Positions 34,601-43,700 of a stretch of 64,000 nucleotides of DNA are shown here, one piece after another. Below the pieces are notes generated by a model. That model saw only the letters and a program-made list of their open reading frames with translations, did no database searches and was not told the origin of the DNA. Location: contig NZ_SORO01000001.1 of NCBI RefSeq assembly GCF_004368965.1, positions 2,698,001 to 2,762,000 on the forward strand, in the 5' to 3' direction. This stretch comes from Leptospira meyeri. Its GTDB lineage: Bacteria > Spirochaetota > Leptospiria > Leptospirales > Leptospiraceae. The position numbers were made by a program, and so were the translations under genes. The number at the start of each line of letters is the position of its first letter. Within the stretch, counting starts at the first letter, position 1.

Positions 34601-34996
34601 CTAAGTTAGGTTTTGTTTGGGCGGGCGAAAGAAACTGTTTACTGTTACGAGGTTAGGAATCTGAAGTTCGGGTTGGTGGATATAAACTTTATGTAGTTGA
34701 ATGAGTATATGAGATAAATACAAATCCCAAGAACAAGAGACAATGAAGTTACATGGACAAGAAAAACAAACATGGTCTGTATGTTCACCTTCTTCGTTTA
34801 AATCATGTCCCGGATTAACACCTAACGCATGGTCCAAAAAAGCATATGGACAACCACTTTCGGGGGATCCAATCAGACCACAGTTGACCTCATTATCAAC
34901 GATGCGTTGGTACATAAAATTGGTTGAAAATAACAATAAAAAGCTAAATAGGAAAAATTTTCTCCAGAAACTGAGATTTTTCAAATTTGACTTCAT
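34601..34996 (-). CDS. Cys-rich exported protein at the head of the RND metal-efflux genes
   Basis: A 131-residue protein with a hydrophobic N-terminal segment (FFLFSFLLLFSTNFMY, about 13-30). The rest carries metal-ligand motifs: NCGLIGSPESGCPY, GEHTDHVCFSCPCN and SCSWD. It ends in FFRPPKQNLT. I infer a periplasmic metal-binding or sensing role for the Czc system, comparable to CzcI-type small proteins, but no family is certain. The ATG at 34996 lies just after the DUF1574 stop codon (4-bp gap), so it may be co-transcribed with the acyltransferase genes. It resembles the head protein of the MbnP/MbnH cluster. Confidence 0.6.
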   Translation of the reverse strand: MKSNLKNLSFWRKFFLFSFLLLFSTNFMYQRIVDNEVNCGLIGSPESGCPYAFLDHALGVNPGHDLNEEGEHTDHVCFSCPCNFIVSCSWDLYLSHILIQLHKVYIHQPELQIPNLVTVNSFFRPPKQNLT

Positions 34997-35000
34997 ACGG

Positions 35001-36089
35001 TTACTTAAAGTTTGGAATCTCCTTTGCTGTTTGCAATAACTTATCTGCAATTTCGGGAACACAGACAGGAGAAACATGACTACAATCTACATACGTTTTA
35101 CAATTTGTATTTCCTTCATTTAAACTGACATAACGAATATTTTTTGAATTCGGATCGACAAATTGACGGATGTACTGCCGAAAAATGCCGCCCTGAGTGA
35201 TTTGGTGACGAATCTCTTGGTAATATGGGTGAATTTGTGGCTCCCAGATGACCATTGGGATATTGTGTTTTTCTGCGTGATCGACGATTTTTTTGAAAAA
35301 CTTTGTTTCTGTTTCCGAAATTTGGAACCGGCTTAAAAAATGTTCCTTCCGCGACTGCGCATAATCAATGATTCTTTCTTGGAATTCTTTAGGTGGAAAT
35401 TGATTGATCTCATAACCTGCTTTATCTGGGGTGAATGGTCTTTTCACATTCATATAAGACGAAATCCCGATAAAGTATGTATCGTTTGTAATTCGATTGC
35501 CAGTAATAAGATTTTTAGCGGCGACTATTGGTTTGAAGTGATAATTGTAACCTAAAAATAAAAGTCGGGCGATGATATCTCTTTGCATTTCCGAATTCAT
35601 TGAATCATAAATATCCATTAATTCATTTTCGTGTAACATCAACTCGGCCCATTTTGTTTTGTATGTATATATATTGTTTTCGTTTAACATTTCATCAGAA
35701 AATTCTAAAAACAATACATCCGGTTTAAAACCTGCATCAGTCATCGATTTGATCAATAAGTAGTATAATAAAAACTCAGAAGCTTTTACTGCAGTGCGTG
35801 TCTCGAAATAAACTGGTTCGTTTGATGTGGATTTATTTACCGGAATTTCTGCCCATTCGTGAAAAGGTTCTGAACGCGAAGTTCCTGTAACAACTACTAC
35901 CTTTTTCCCGCTGCTTTGGATTTTTTTATTTTCTTCCCAAATTACAGGCATCCCGAGTAAAATATTTTGACCAGCTTTGTAATTCCTTCGGCCACTTTCT
36001 CGAACATCAGAGATACAAATGAGTTTATCCACTATTATGATGCTAAATAGAATAAAAAAAGGTAAAAAATAGATTCGGTTAAATTTCAT
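35001..36089 (-). CDS. DUF1574 protein, probable SGNH-like partner of the MBOAT acyltransferase
   Basis: A 362-residue protein with one N-terminal membrane anchor (about 5-22) and an extracytoplasmic domain, of the Leptospira DUF1574 family. VVVVTGTSRSEPF (Ser71/Ser73) resembles the block I nucleophile of SGNH/AlgJ-AlgX-type enzymes. DCSHVSP near the end (Asp335, His338) matches the D-x-x-H dyad, so an O-acyl transfer role is plausible. It lies 9 bp after the MBOAT gene, the arrangement seen for AlgI with AlgX/AlgJ. The acceptor (polysaccharide, lipopolysaccharide or other) is unknown. Confidence 0.82.
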   Translation of the reverse strand: MKFNRIYFLPFFILFSIIIVDKLICISDVRESGRRNYKAGQNILLGMPVIWEENKKIQSSGKKVVVVTGTSRSEPFHEWAEIPVNKSTSNEPVYFETRTAVKASEFLLYYLLIKSMTDAGFKPDVLFLEFSDEMLNENNIYTYKTKWAELMLHENELMDIYDSMNSEMQRDIIARLLFLGYNYHFKPIVAAKNLITGNRITNDTYFIGISSYMNVKRPFTPDKAGYEINQFPPKEFQERIIDYAQSRKEHFLSRFQISETETKFFKKIVDHAEKHNIPMVIWEPQIHPYYQEIRHQITQGGIFRQYIRQFVDPNSKNIRYVSLNEGNTNCKTYVDCSHVSPVCVPEIADKLLQTAKEIPNFK

Positions 36090-36098
36090 AAGTTTCCA

Positions 36099-37469
36099 TT
36101 AAAATTGAAAGTATATAAATGTTTCTACGGGCGATTCGATTCTGATAAGTGCCAAATATACAAAAAAGCTCAGAAAAAAAATAATCCAATTGGTATATGG
36201 TTTGAGACGATCAGAAAAATAATTTTTAAATTCTAGAATTTGAATTGCGTAACTTGCAAGAATGAGTCCCCAAAAGTCTGGACGATAAATGATTTTTCCT
36301 GTGAGGTTGATACTTGCAGACCAAAATGTTCCAATTTTCTTTATTGTATCAATTCGAAAGAAAGTAGCCAAAATACAAAAAATTGCAAATATCCATATAG
36401 AAGCAAATACCTGTTTTGTGATTGACATTGATTTTCGATCTGGTTTTCCAAATGCAAATCGTTCGATGGAAAGAAATATTCCATGGAAAAATCCCCAAAG
36501 AAAAAATGTATAAGTGTTTCCGTGCCAAAGTCCAGATAAAGACATGACGATGATGGTATTGATATTATACCTCAGCTCCGACACTCGGTTCCCACCTAAT
36601 GGAATGTACAAATAATCTCGGATCCAAGTAGAAAGTGTGTAGTGCCATCGGCTCCAAAGTTCAGTGAAACTAACAGATAAAAATGGGGAACGAAAGTTTT
36701 CAGGTATTTCATATCCAAGTAAAAATGCAGAACCTCTTGCTAGATCTGTATATCCAGAAAAGTCTCCGTAGACTTGAAAAGAGAATGCAATGGTAGTTAG
36801 TAATATCGAAATTCCATCATACTCGCCCGGACTCAAATAAACGGGATTGATAATTTTGGCGAGTTGGTCGGCGATGAGTACTTTTTTTACAAGACCAGAA
36901 ATGATATGTAGAATTCCTCTTTGTACAAAATCCAAAGTAAGTTTAGAATGATCGATTTGATCATAAAAATCATCATGTCTCATGATGGGGCCAGCAATGA
37001 GTTGTGGGAAAAATAAAATGAATAATAAAAAGTTAACGAATGGAGAATCTGTAAATTTTCCTCTCCAAGCATCCACTAAGTATGCTATCATCTGAAAGGT
37101 ATAAAAACTTATCGCTAAAGGTAAGATAATTTCTGATAAAGATTGAAAAAAGGGGATGGTTAACTCACCTTCTAACATTAAATATTTGATATAAGTTAGG
37201 AAATATTTGAAAAAACATAAGTTGATTAAATTGATTCCTACACCCAAAATTAGAAAAATCCTGCTTTTGGTTTTAAGGATACCAAGAACACAGAGATGAG
37301 TGAGAATGATGAAAGCTACGAAATGTATTAAAAATGAACCACTCCAATATCCGTAAAATATAAGTGAAAAAATGATAAGGACGTATTTTCGAAAACGAGT
37401 AGGTAAAATCCAATAGATAATATAACAGGCGATAAAAAAGAAAAAATAATCAATGGAATTGAACAGCAT
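36099..37469 (-). CDS. MBOAT family O-acyltransferase (AlgI/DltB-like)
   Basis: A 456-residue inner-membrane protein with about 11 transmembrane helices. ELWSRWHYTLSTWIRDYLYIPLGG (about 255-278) and SLSGLWHGNTYTFFLWGFFHG (about 298-318) are the MBOAT hallmarks with the catalytic His in the second block. It moves an acyl (usually acetyl) group across the membrane to the periplasmic partner. The downstream DUF1574 gene is its likely partner. The start codon is close to, but divergent from, the acetoacetyl-CoA synthetase gene. Confidence 0.93.
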   Translation of the reverse strand: MLFNSIDYFFFFIACYIIYWILPTRFRKYVLIIFSLIFYGYWSGSFLIHFVAFIILTHLCVLGILKTKSRIFLILGVGINLINLCFFKYFLTYIKYLMLEGELTIPFFQSLSEIILPLAISFYTFQMIAYLVDAWRGKFTDSPFVNFLLFILFFPQLIAGPIMRHDDFYDQIDHSKLTLDFVQRGILHIISGLVKKVLIADQLAKIINPVYLSPGEYDGISILLTTIAFSFQVYGDFSGYTDLARGSAFLLGYEIPENFRSPFLSVSFTELWSRWHYTLSTWIRDYLYIPLGGNRVSELRYNINTIIVMSLSGLWHGNTYTFFLWGFFHGIFLSIERFAFGKPDRKSMSITKQVFASIWIFAIFCILATFFRIDTIKKIGTFWSASINLTGKIIYRPDFWGLILASYAIQILEFKNYFSDRLKPYTNWIIFFLSFFVYLALIRIESPVETFIYFQF

Positions 37470-37560
37470 TTTCCCTAGAATTTCCGCGATATTTTTTTCT
37501 GCCAGTCATTTTACACAATCATACTTGCGTCAAAAATCAAATCCAAGAAGATCAGTCTTC

Positions 37561-39525
37561 ATGGCGACTCAAAATATACTTTGGACACCTAGTTCAAAAG
37601 AAACCAATTTATCCCGTTTCCAAGGGCATTTAGAAACCAAGTTTGCAAATTCATTTTCAAATTATGTTTCCTTTCATAAATTTTCGGTGAATGAATTTGA
37701 GTTATTTTGGAAGGAGTGGTTGTCTTATTCTGGATTTAAGTTACATAAAGAACCCCAAAAAACGATCGAAAGAGGTATACATTTTGCAAACTCAGTTTGG
37801 TTTCCAGGCGCACTCTATAATTTTGCGGAAAATTTACTTGAAGTGGGGGATCCTGAATCCTTTGCAGTAGTTTTTTATTCGGAAGATGGGCAAATCCAAA
37901 AATTAAAATATTCGGAACTGAAACAAGAAGTTCTAAAACTGCAAAAACATTTGATTGGCCTTGGAGTTAAAAAAGGCGACAGAGTTGTTGGTCTTGTACC
38001 AAATGCACCCATTGCAACCATTGGAATGTTGGCAACCACTTCGTTAGGTGCTATATGGTCTAGTGCTTCTCCAGATTTTGGTGTGCGAGGAATTCTTGAC
38101 CGCTTCGAACAAATCAATCCTAAGGTTCTGATTTCTGTGGAATCCTATTTATTTAAGGGGAAAAAGATTTCAATTGCGGATAAACTTGAAGAAGTATCCA
38201 TCCAATTGGCAAATTCAAAAAACTCTGAATTCAAACAAACTTTAGTTTATGATTTTGTAGAGCCAATCAAAGATTTCGGTAAAATACAAAATCCATTTCG
38301 ATACAATGAAATCATTCCACCAAATCCTTCTGATCAATTGTCTTATACATCGATTTCATTTTCAGATCCCGTATACATTATGTTTTCCTCTGGGACAACT
38401 GGTCTTACTAAATGTATTGTTCAAGGTGGAGGTGTTTTACTCAACCATACTAAAGAACTTTCGCTACATTGTAATGTATCCAAACATGATCGTTTTTTTT
38501 ATTATACAACTTGTGGTTGGATGATGTGGAATTGGTCTCAGTCGGTATTGGCGTTAGGTGCTACTTTGTATCAGTTTGATGGAAATCCATTTTATCCTTC
38601 CTGGGAATCTTTATGGTCAATGGCTGAAAAAGAATCAATTAAAGTATTTGGAACAAGTGCCAAGTATCTCTCTGTATTGGAAGAAGAAAATATAAATGTA
38701 AAATCCAAATATCATTTGCCTGAATTAAAAGTAATTTTATCGACTGGTTCACCGCTTCCAAGTTCTGGATTTCGTTATGTGTATCAGAATATCAAAACAG
38801 ATGTACAATTGTCTTCTATTTCTGGTGGGACAGACCTAAATGGCTGTTTTGCATTGGGGAATCCCAGCTTACCTGTGTTTGATGGAGAAATTCAGTGTAA
38901 AGGTTTGGGGATGGATGTACAGGTGTTTGATGACATGGGTAAATCCGTTTCGAATCAAAAAGGCGAATTAGTATGTCCTACTCCATTTCCCTCTATGCCT
39001 CTTTTCTTTTGGAATGATGAATCAGGAACAAAGTATAAATCGGCTTATTTTGAAACATATGATAATATTTGGTGTCATGGAGACTTTGCATCTATTACAC
39101 CTTCGAATGGTTTGGTGATTTATGGTAGGTCAGATGCAACTTTGAACCCAGGTGGTGTGCGGATTGGGACTGCTGATATTTACTCTGTAGTTTCTGCTAT
39201 TCCTGAAGTAAAAGATAGCGTTATCATTGGACAGGATTATAAAGATGATGTACGTGTGATACTTTTTGTCGTTATGGCTGATGGTATTCTTTTGGATGAA
39301 AATTTGATCAAAAAAATTAAAGATCGTATCAAACTGGAAACTTCACCAAGGCATGTTCCCTCGATGGTTCTTTCTGTTCCGGAAATTCCTTATACTGTGA
39401 ATGGGAAAAAAGTAGAAATTGCCGTAAAACAAACTGTAGCTGGACTTGAGGTGAAAAACAAAAACGCCCTTGCTAATCCAAATTCATTGGACTTTTTTAA
39501 AGACAGAAAGGAGTTGAGCGTATGA
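37561..39525 (+). CDS. aacS: Acetoacetyl-CoA synthetase
   Basis: A 654-residue member of the ANL adenylating superfamily, of acetoacetate-CoA ligase type. The ATP-binding loop is MFSSGTTGLTKCIVQGGG (about 278-295). The C-terminal domain shows YGRSDATLNPGGVRIGTADIYSVV and ends with the catalytic Lys in VNGKKVEIAVKQ. It activates acetoacetate to acetoacetyl-CoA in the cytoplasm for lipid or polyhydroxybutyrate metabolism. I take ATG 37561; upstream in-frame codons to 37453 overlap the MBOAT gene and look non-coding. The next gene starts within its stop codon (ATGA). Confidence 0.93.
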   Translation: MATQNILWTPSSKETNLSRFQGHLETKFANSFSNYVSFHKFSVNEFELFWKEWLSYSGFKLHKEPQKTIERGIHFANSVWFPGALYNFAENLLEVGDPESFAVVFYSEDGQIQKLKYSELKQEVLKLQKHLIGLGVKKGDRVVGLVPNAPIATIGMLATTSLGAIWSSASPDFGVRGILDRFEQINPKVLISVESYLFKGKKISIADKLEEVSIQLANSKNSEFKQTLVYDFVEPIKDFGKIQNPFRYNEIIPPNPSDQLSYTSISFSDPVYIMFSSGTTGLTKCIVQGGGVLLNHTKELSLHCNVSKHDRFFYYTTCGWMMWNWSQSVLALGATLYQFDGNPFYPSWESLWSMAEKESIKVFGTSAKYLSVLEEENINVKSKYHLPELKVILSTGSPLPSSGFRYVYQNIKTDVQLSSISGGTDLNGCFALGNPSLPVFDGEIQCKGLGMDVQVFDDMGKSVSNQKGELVCPTPFPSMPLFFWNDESGTKYKSAYFETYDNIWCHGDFASITPSNGLVIYGRSDATLNPGGVRIGTADIYSVVSAIPEVKDSVIIGQDYKDDVRVILFVVMADGILLDENLIKKIKDRIKLETSPRHVPSMVLSVPEIPYTVNGKKVEIAVKQTVAGLEVKNKNALANPNSLDFFKDRKELSV

Positions 39526-40283
39526 ATTCAAGTCTTGAGATTTTTGGATTAGCTGTGATTGGTTTTTTAATGACAACTAATCTTTTTGCAGAATCCAATT
39601 CGACTCGTTGGCGAACCTGTTTTCAAACCAATTGTATTTCTTTTGATCTTCCTTCGAAGTGGTTTCTTACGGAACGTAGATCCAATGGAATCACAACAAA
39701 GTTTGATCATTTCAAAACTTTGCCATTAAAAGAAGATTCTGGCCGAGAAATCATTCCAGCACTTGTGATACTTTTTAAAGAATCAGAGAATAAAATACCA
39801 CTTCATCCGATTCTCTTTCATGCAGAGTCTAGACGGTTTAGTATGATTACTAATATTCGTAAAAACTTCACCTTACAGAAAATTCCGAATACTGAAAATG
39901 GTTATAAATTTTTAGGTATCTACGGTAGTTTTAAAGATAAAGAAGATACTGTAGTGCAACACTATATTACAGCAACCGAAGATAAATTCGGATTTACTAT
40001 TTTAATTACTTGTTATGAGTCCGTTTATCCGCAAATAGAAAGGGATATCAATCAATTCTTGGACAGTTTGTCTTGGAACACAAGATCTATACCTTGGAAG
40101 TTGCAACTACCTGAAGAACAAATTTCTAAGGCAAAAGAATTGGAGCTTAGTGCTCTCGATCGATTAAAAACTAAAAAATCTGAAGAAATTGCAACGGCTT
40201 TAGAAGAATTGGATGATTCTTGTGAGTTAGGTTCAGCGTCTGCTTGCGAAATGTTTACCTTGTTTATGAATTTAGGAAGATAA
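39522..40283 (+). CDS. Exported protein, unknown function
   Basis: A 253-residue protein with a cleavable signal peptide (about 1-22, ending NLFAES). The N-terminal mature part carries CFQTNCISFDLPSKWF, a possible disulphide pair. A PsbP/DUF1795-like beta-alpha fold is possible around residues 30-180 (LPLKEDSGREIIPALVILFKE, HYITATEDKFGFTILITCYES). The C-terminus is helical with a second Cys pair (CELGSASACEM), where the SASAC-M pattern recalls a Sel1 helix. It is translationally coupled to the acetoacetyl-CoA synthetase gene. I assign no function. Confidence 0.7.
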   Translation: MNSSLEIFGLAVIGFLMTTNLFAESNSTRWRTCFQTNCISFDLPSKWFLTERRSNGITTKFDHFKTLPLKEDSGREIIPALVILFKESENKIPLHPILFHAESRRFSMITNIRKNFTLQKIPNTENGYKFLGIYGSFKDKEDTVVQHYITATEDKFGFTILITCYESVYPQIERDINQFLDSLSWNTRSIPWKLQLPEEQISKAKELELSALDRLKTKKSEEIATALEELDDSCELGSASACEMFTLFMNLGR

Positions 40284-40294
40284 CAAGGATAAGG

Positions 40295-40729
40295 TTACTT
40301 TTGCATTTTTTGAATGTATTCGGCCACAGCCTCAATTTCCATTTTTTGCATATGGGAATAAGATTTCATATAAGTTCCAGGGATTCCATTTTTGATTGTT
40401 TTTGCAATCGCTTCTTTGTTTGATCCATATACATAAGTAGATTTATCTTGAAAATTTGGAATTCGAGAGTTTGACATCAGGTTCGTTCTTGTTCCTCGTC
40501 CATTCCCTTCGATGCCATGACAAGACGCACATCCATTTTGAACATACATGGATTCAGGAAAAGGAACAGTTACTGCTTTGGGAAGAGGAGGTTCTTTTTC
40601 TGGAATCTCATTTTCCTTAGAACAATTTTGAAGAAATGATACCAAGATTAAAAGTATAAATGACGTATTTCTCTTTATTTTTATTTGTTTTAAAACTAAA
40701 AAGAAGAGAGAGTTACTTAAATCAATCAC
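40295..40729 (-). CDS. Cytochrome c lipoprotein (single heme)
   Basis: A 144-residue protein with a signal sequence ending in lipobox FLQNC. A single class I c-type heme site, NGCASCHGIEGNG, lies in the middle, and the axial Met is probably in GIPGTYMKSYSHM. The C-terminal helix MEIEAVAEYIQKMQK is standard. It is exported and membrane-anchored and would carry electrons to or from an oxidase or dehydrogenase. The start is a GTG at 40729 that overlaps the end of the giant lipoprotein gene by 8 bp, so the two are translationally coupled. Confidence 0.83.
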   Translation of the reverse strand: MIDLSNSLFFLVLKQIKIKRNTSFILLILVSFLQNCSKENEIPEKEPPLPKAVTVPFPESMYVQNGCASCHGIEGNGRGTRTNLMSNSRIPNFQDKSTYVYGSNKEAIAKTIKNGIPGTYMKSYSHMQKMEIEAVAEYIQKMQK

Positions 40730-43700
40730 AATAAGTGCCCATGTTCACCAAATCAATATTATATTTTTGTGATAAGTAACAAAACACAGTGGCTCTTCCC
40801 GTCGCAGCCAAACTTGCTTTGTAATAAAGAACTTCACTGATATGGCCAGAGAAAAAATTAGAAGTAGATTCGTTAGTTCCCATATAAATATTATTTTGTG
40901 AAAAAATTTGTGCGGTATTGATTGTGATTCCACCCGTGAGAATGTTAGAGTAAAATCCGAAGAATGTTGCACCTACATGTTCGAAACTAACCAAGTAAGG
41001 TGTTAGAATTCCACTAAAAACGGGATTTGTATATCCTACATCTCCATTGCTTGGTTTTGTCATATGGATTCTATTGCTTTGAATATTGTAAGAAACTCCC
41101 CCTGTCGCTGATTCTAATAATGTGCCGTCGGAAGTATTGGTACGACTAAAGGCCAAAAAGAAGGTAGAGTTGTTGGATGGAATGTCCGATGCAGAACCTC
41201 TAAAAAGGTATTGTGAACTAGCTGCATTAAAATTGACAGAAGGTTTTCCATTGAATCCAACGTTGTTATAAGTCGGTGCAGCGGCACCATTAAAAAAAGA
41301 GGCAGCGTTCCCACTTTGATCATGCCAAGTCGTAACATTTGTCCCATTTCCTTGGTTTGATAAACTATCGGCACTTAGGTGAAGAACCAAGCTACTAATT
41401 CCTAATGTAGGAGACCAAGAAACAACCTGTCTAGGATCATATCCAGAAAGTGCTTGGATTTCATTTGTACTCAATGCTCTATTATAAATGATGACCTCGT
41501 CAATCGAACCTGTGAAACTGGTAGCAAGATCGGTTCTTGTCCCTATGGTGAAAGCAAGTGGAAGAGTGTCCCAGGTATTTTTGACACTTGTTTGGAGTAA
41601 GACTCCGTTATCATATAACATTGCAAGATTTCCATTAGGTGGTCCATGGAAAACTCCACAAAGTTGGTGCCAGACGTTTTCATGGTTGTAGTATAAACCT
41701 TCTACATCGTTTCCAAATCCAGAAAACAAATACTTACTTCCAGAAGTCCCAGACCCAAGAGAAATCAATCGATCAACACTGGCCATTCCATAACTAACAA
41801 TTGTTCCTGGATCGGTCAGTTGGGACTTGTAATGTGCACAAATGGTTCGCGGTTGGTTTGCTTTGGGAAGTTGTGTATTGGCTGTAGACACAGAGAGATA
41901 ATTTGTACCGTTGGTACTAATTGCACCTGCGGCATTTCCAAATCGATCTGTTGAAAAACCAACGCCCATATTACTTGTTTGGTTTCCCATCCCACTTACA
42001 TCTTGGATGCTATTATTAAAATCAAAACGAGCGACAAGGCCTACTGGGATTTGTGCAGAAATTAACCTAACCTCTTTGGGGTCTAAAGCTTTGGAATAAA
42101 TTCGTAAATCTGCCATTTTACCGGCAAAATGCTGCGTAGGGAAAGTCATGATTTTTCCCAAATAGATCCCAGTTCCTGGAGTTGTCGTAACGGAACCTCC
42201 GATAACGGATGGGCCAGCGATCACTGTTCCATTGTTATAAATGATTCCCACTGATCCATCAAAGGTGCCGCAGATATGCGACCATTGGTTGAGAGGGATT
42301 GAATACGTTGTGAATACTTCACCACCTCCCAATCCTCCAAATCGAATGAGATTGGATCCACCAGCATTTTTATACAGAGAAAGAATAAATTCTGTACTTC
42401 CGCCGGCAGAACCATAGGAAAAAATAGGTGAGTTTTCATTTCCATTAACGGGATATCTTTCCGGATGTACCCAGACACAAACGCTACGTGGGTGCTGTCC
42501 CATTGGTAAACCTGTTTCTGAACCATTCGCATAACCTGAATTATCTGCAAAAAATCTTATACTAGAATTTGTGCTTCTATCTCTTCCCGGCGCAAAATTT
42601 GTCAGACTTCCATATTGTGACAAAGAATTACCAACTGGACCAGTTGGGTTTAAATTCCCATTCATTTCATATTGCATGAGGAGTTCTATTGGACGGGAGG
42701 AATAAGAATTTCCAACAAGGCCTGGGTCCGCATTACGAGCGAGGTCATTGATTTCCGCTTCATTCAGCACTTTTGCATAATACCGAACATCGGCGATCCT
42801 TCCTGGGAAGTAATTGGCCATAGAAGCAACTCCAACTGAAAAATCTCCTGTAGGTGGGTTTGTTGTGAATTGTTTCTGGAAAACAAAACTTCCATTCAAA
42901 TAAATTCGATACACATTATTGGTATCGACTGACATTGTTACATGTGTCCATTGACCAGGAATTACATTTATCGGTATTGCGTCTGGTGGGAATCCTCCTC
43001 GCAAAATTCCAAGTTGGCTTTGAGAGGAAATAAAAATTCCGTGTCCATCAGAACTTGCTGTTCCATTGTAGACGATGACTTTGGCAGTGAGAGGAATGGT
43101 TCCATCCCAGTTAAACCAAGCGGACATAGTGATGTTGTTTGTTGATCCCGAAGGTGAAGGTGCAATTCCTGCATTGCCTGCAGATGTAACCGCGGCCCCG
43201 GAAGTTTCTCCCCATCGGCCGAGTCCAAACCCTGGACTTCCCACTGCCGTAATTGTTTGGTTATTCAAATAGTTTTGAACGGATCCGTTTAGAGGATAGT
43301 ATGCTAGAAGTCCCGAAGGATTGAGGGAACGAAGCGCATGTGCCGTTCCGAATACCAAAACATTTCCAATATTGGAAATGTACATTGGTGCATTGAGGGA
43401 AGCGTTCACTCCTTCCCCATTGATAAGACCAGTACCACCAGAGCCTGCAATGGTAATGACTTCACCGCTTGTCATATGGACTCGTCGGATTCTATGATTT
43501 CCGTAATCGGCGACATATAAAAAAATACCATCATGAGTAATTCCATGTGGCATGAAGAAACTAGCACTCGTGCCAACTCCTTCAACAAATCCACCAGTAG
43601 AACTTCCTGCCAGAACTGTTGTAACTCCTGTGACTTTATGAGTTTTGCAAATATTATAAGTACCTAAGTTTGTAGTATAAATATAATCACCAGAAAGAGT

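Noticed and set aside
37453..37560. N-terminal extension of acetoacetyl-CoA synthetase
   Set aside because: It overlaps the MBOAT gene and its composition is unlike the family's N-terminus; ATG 37561 gives the expected length.
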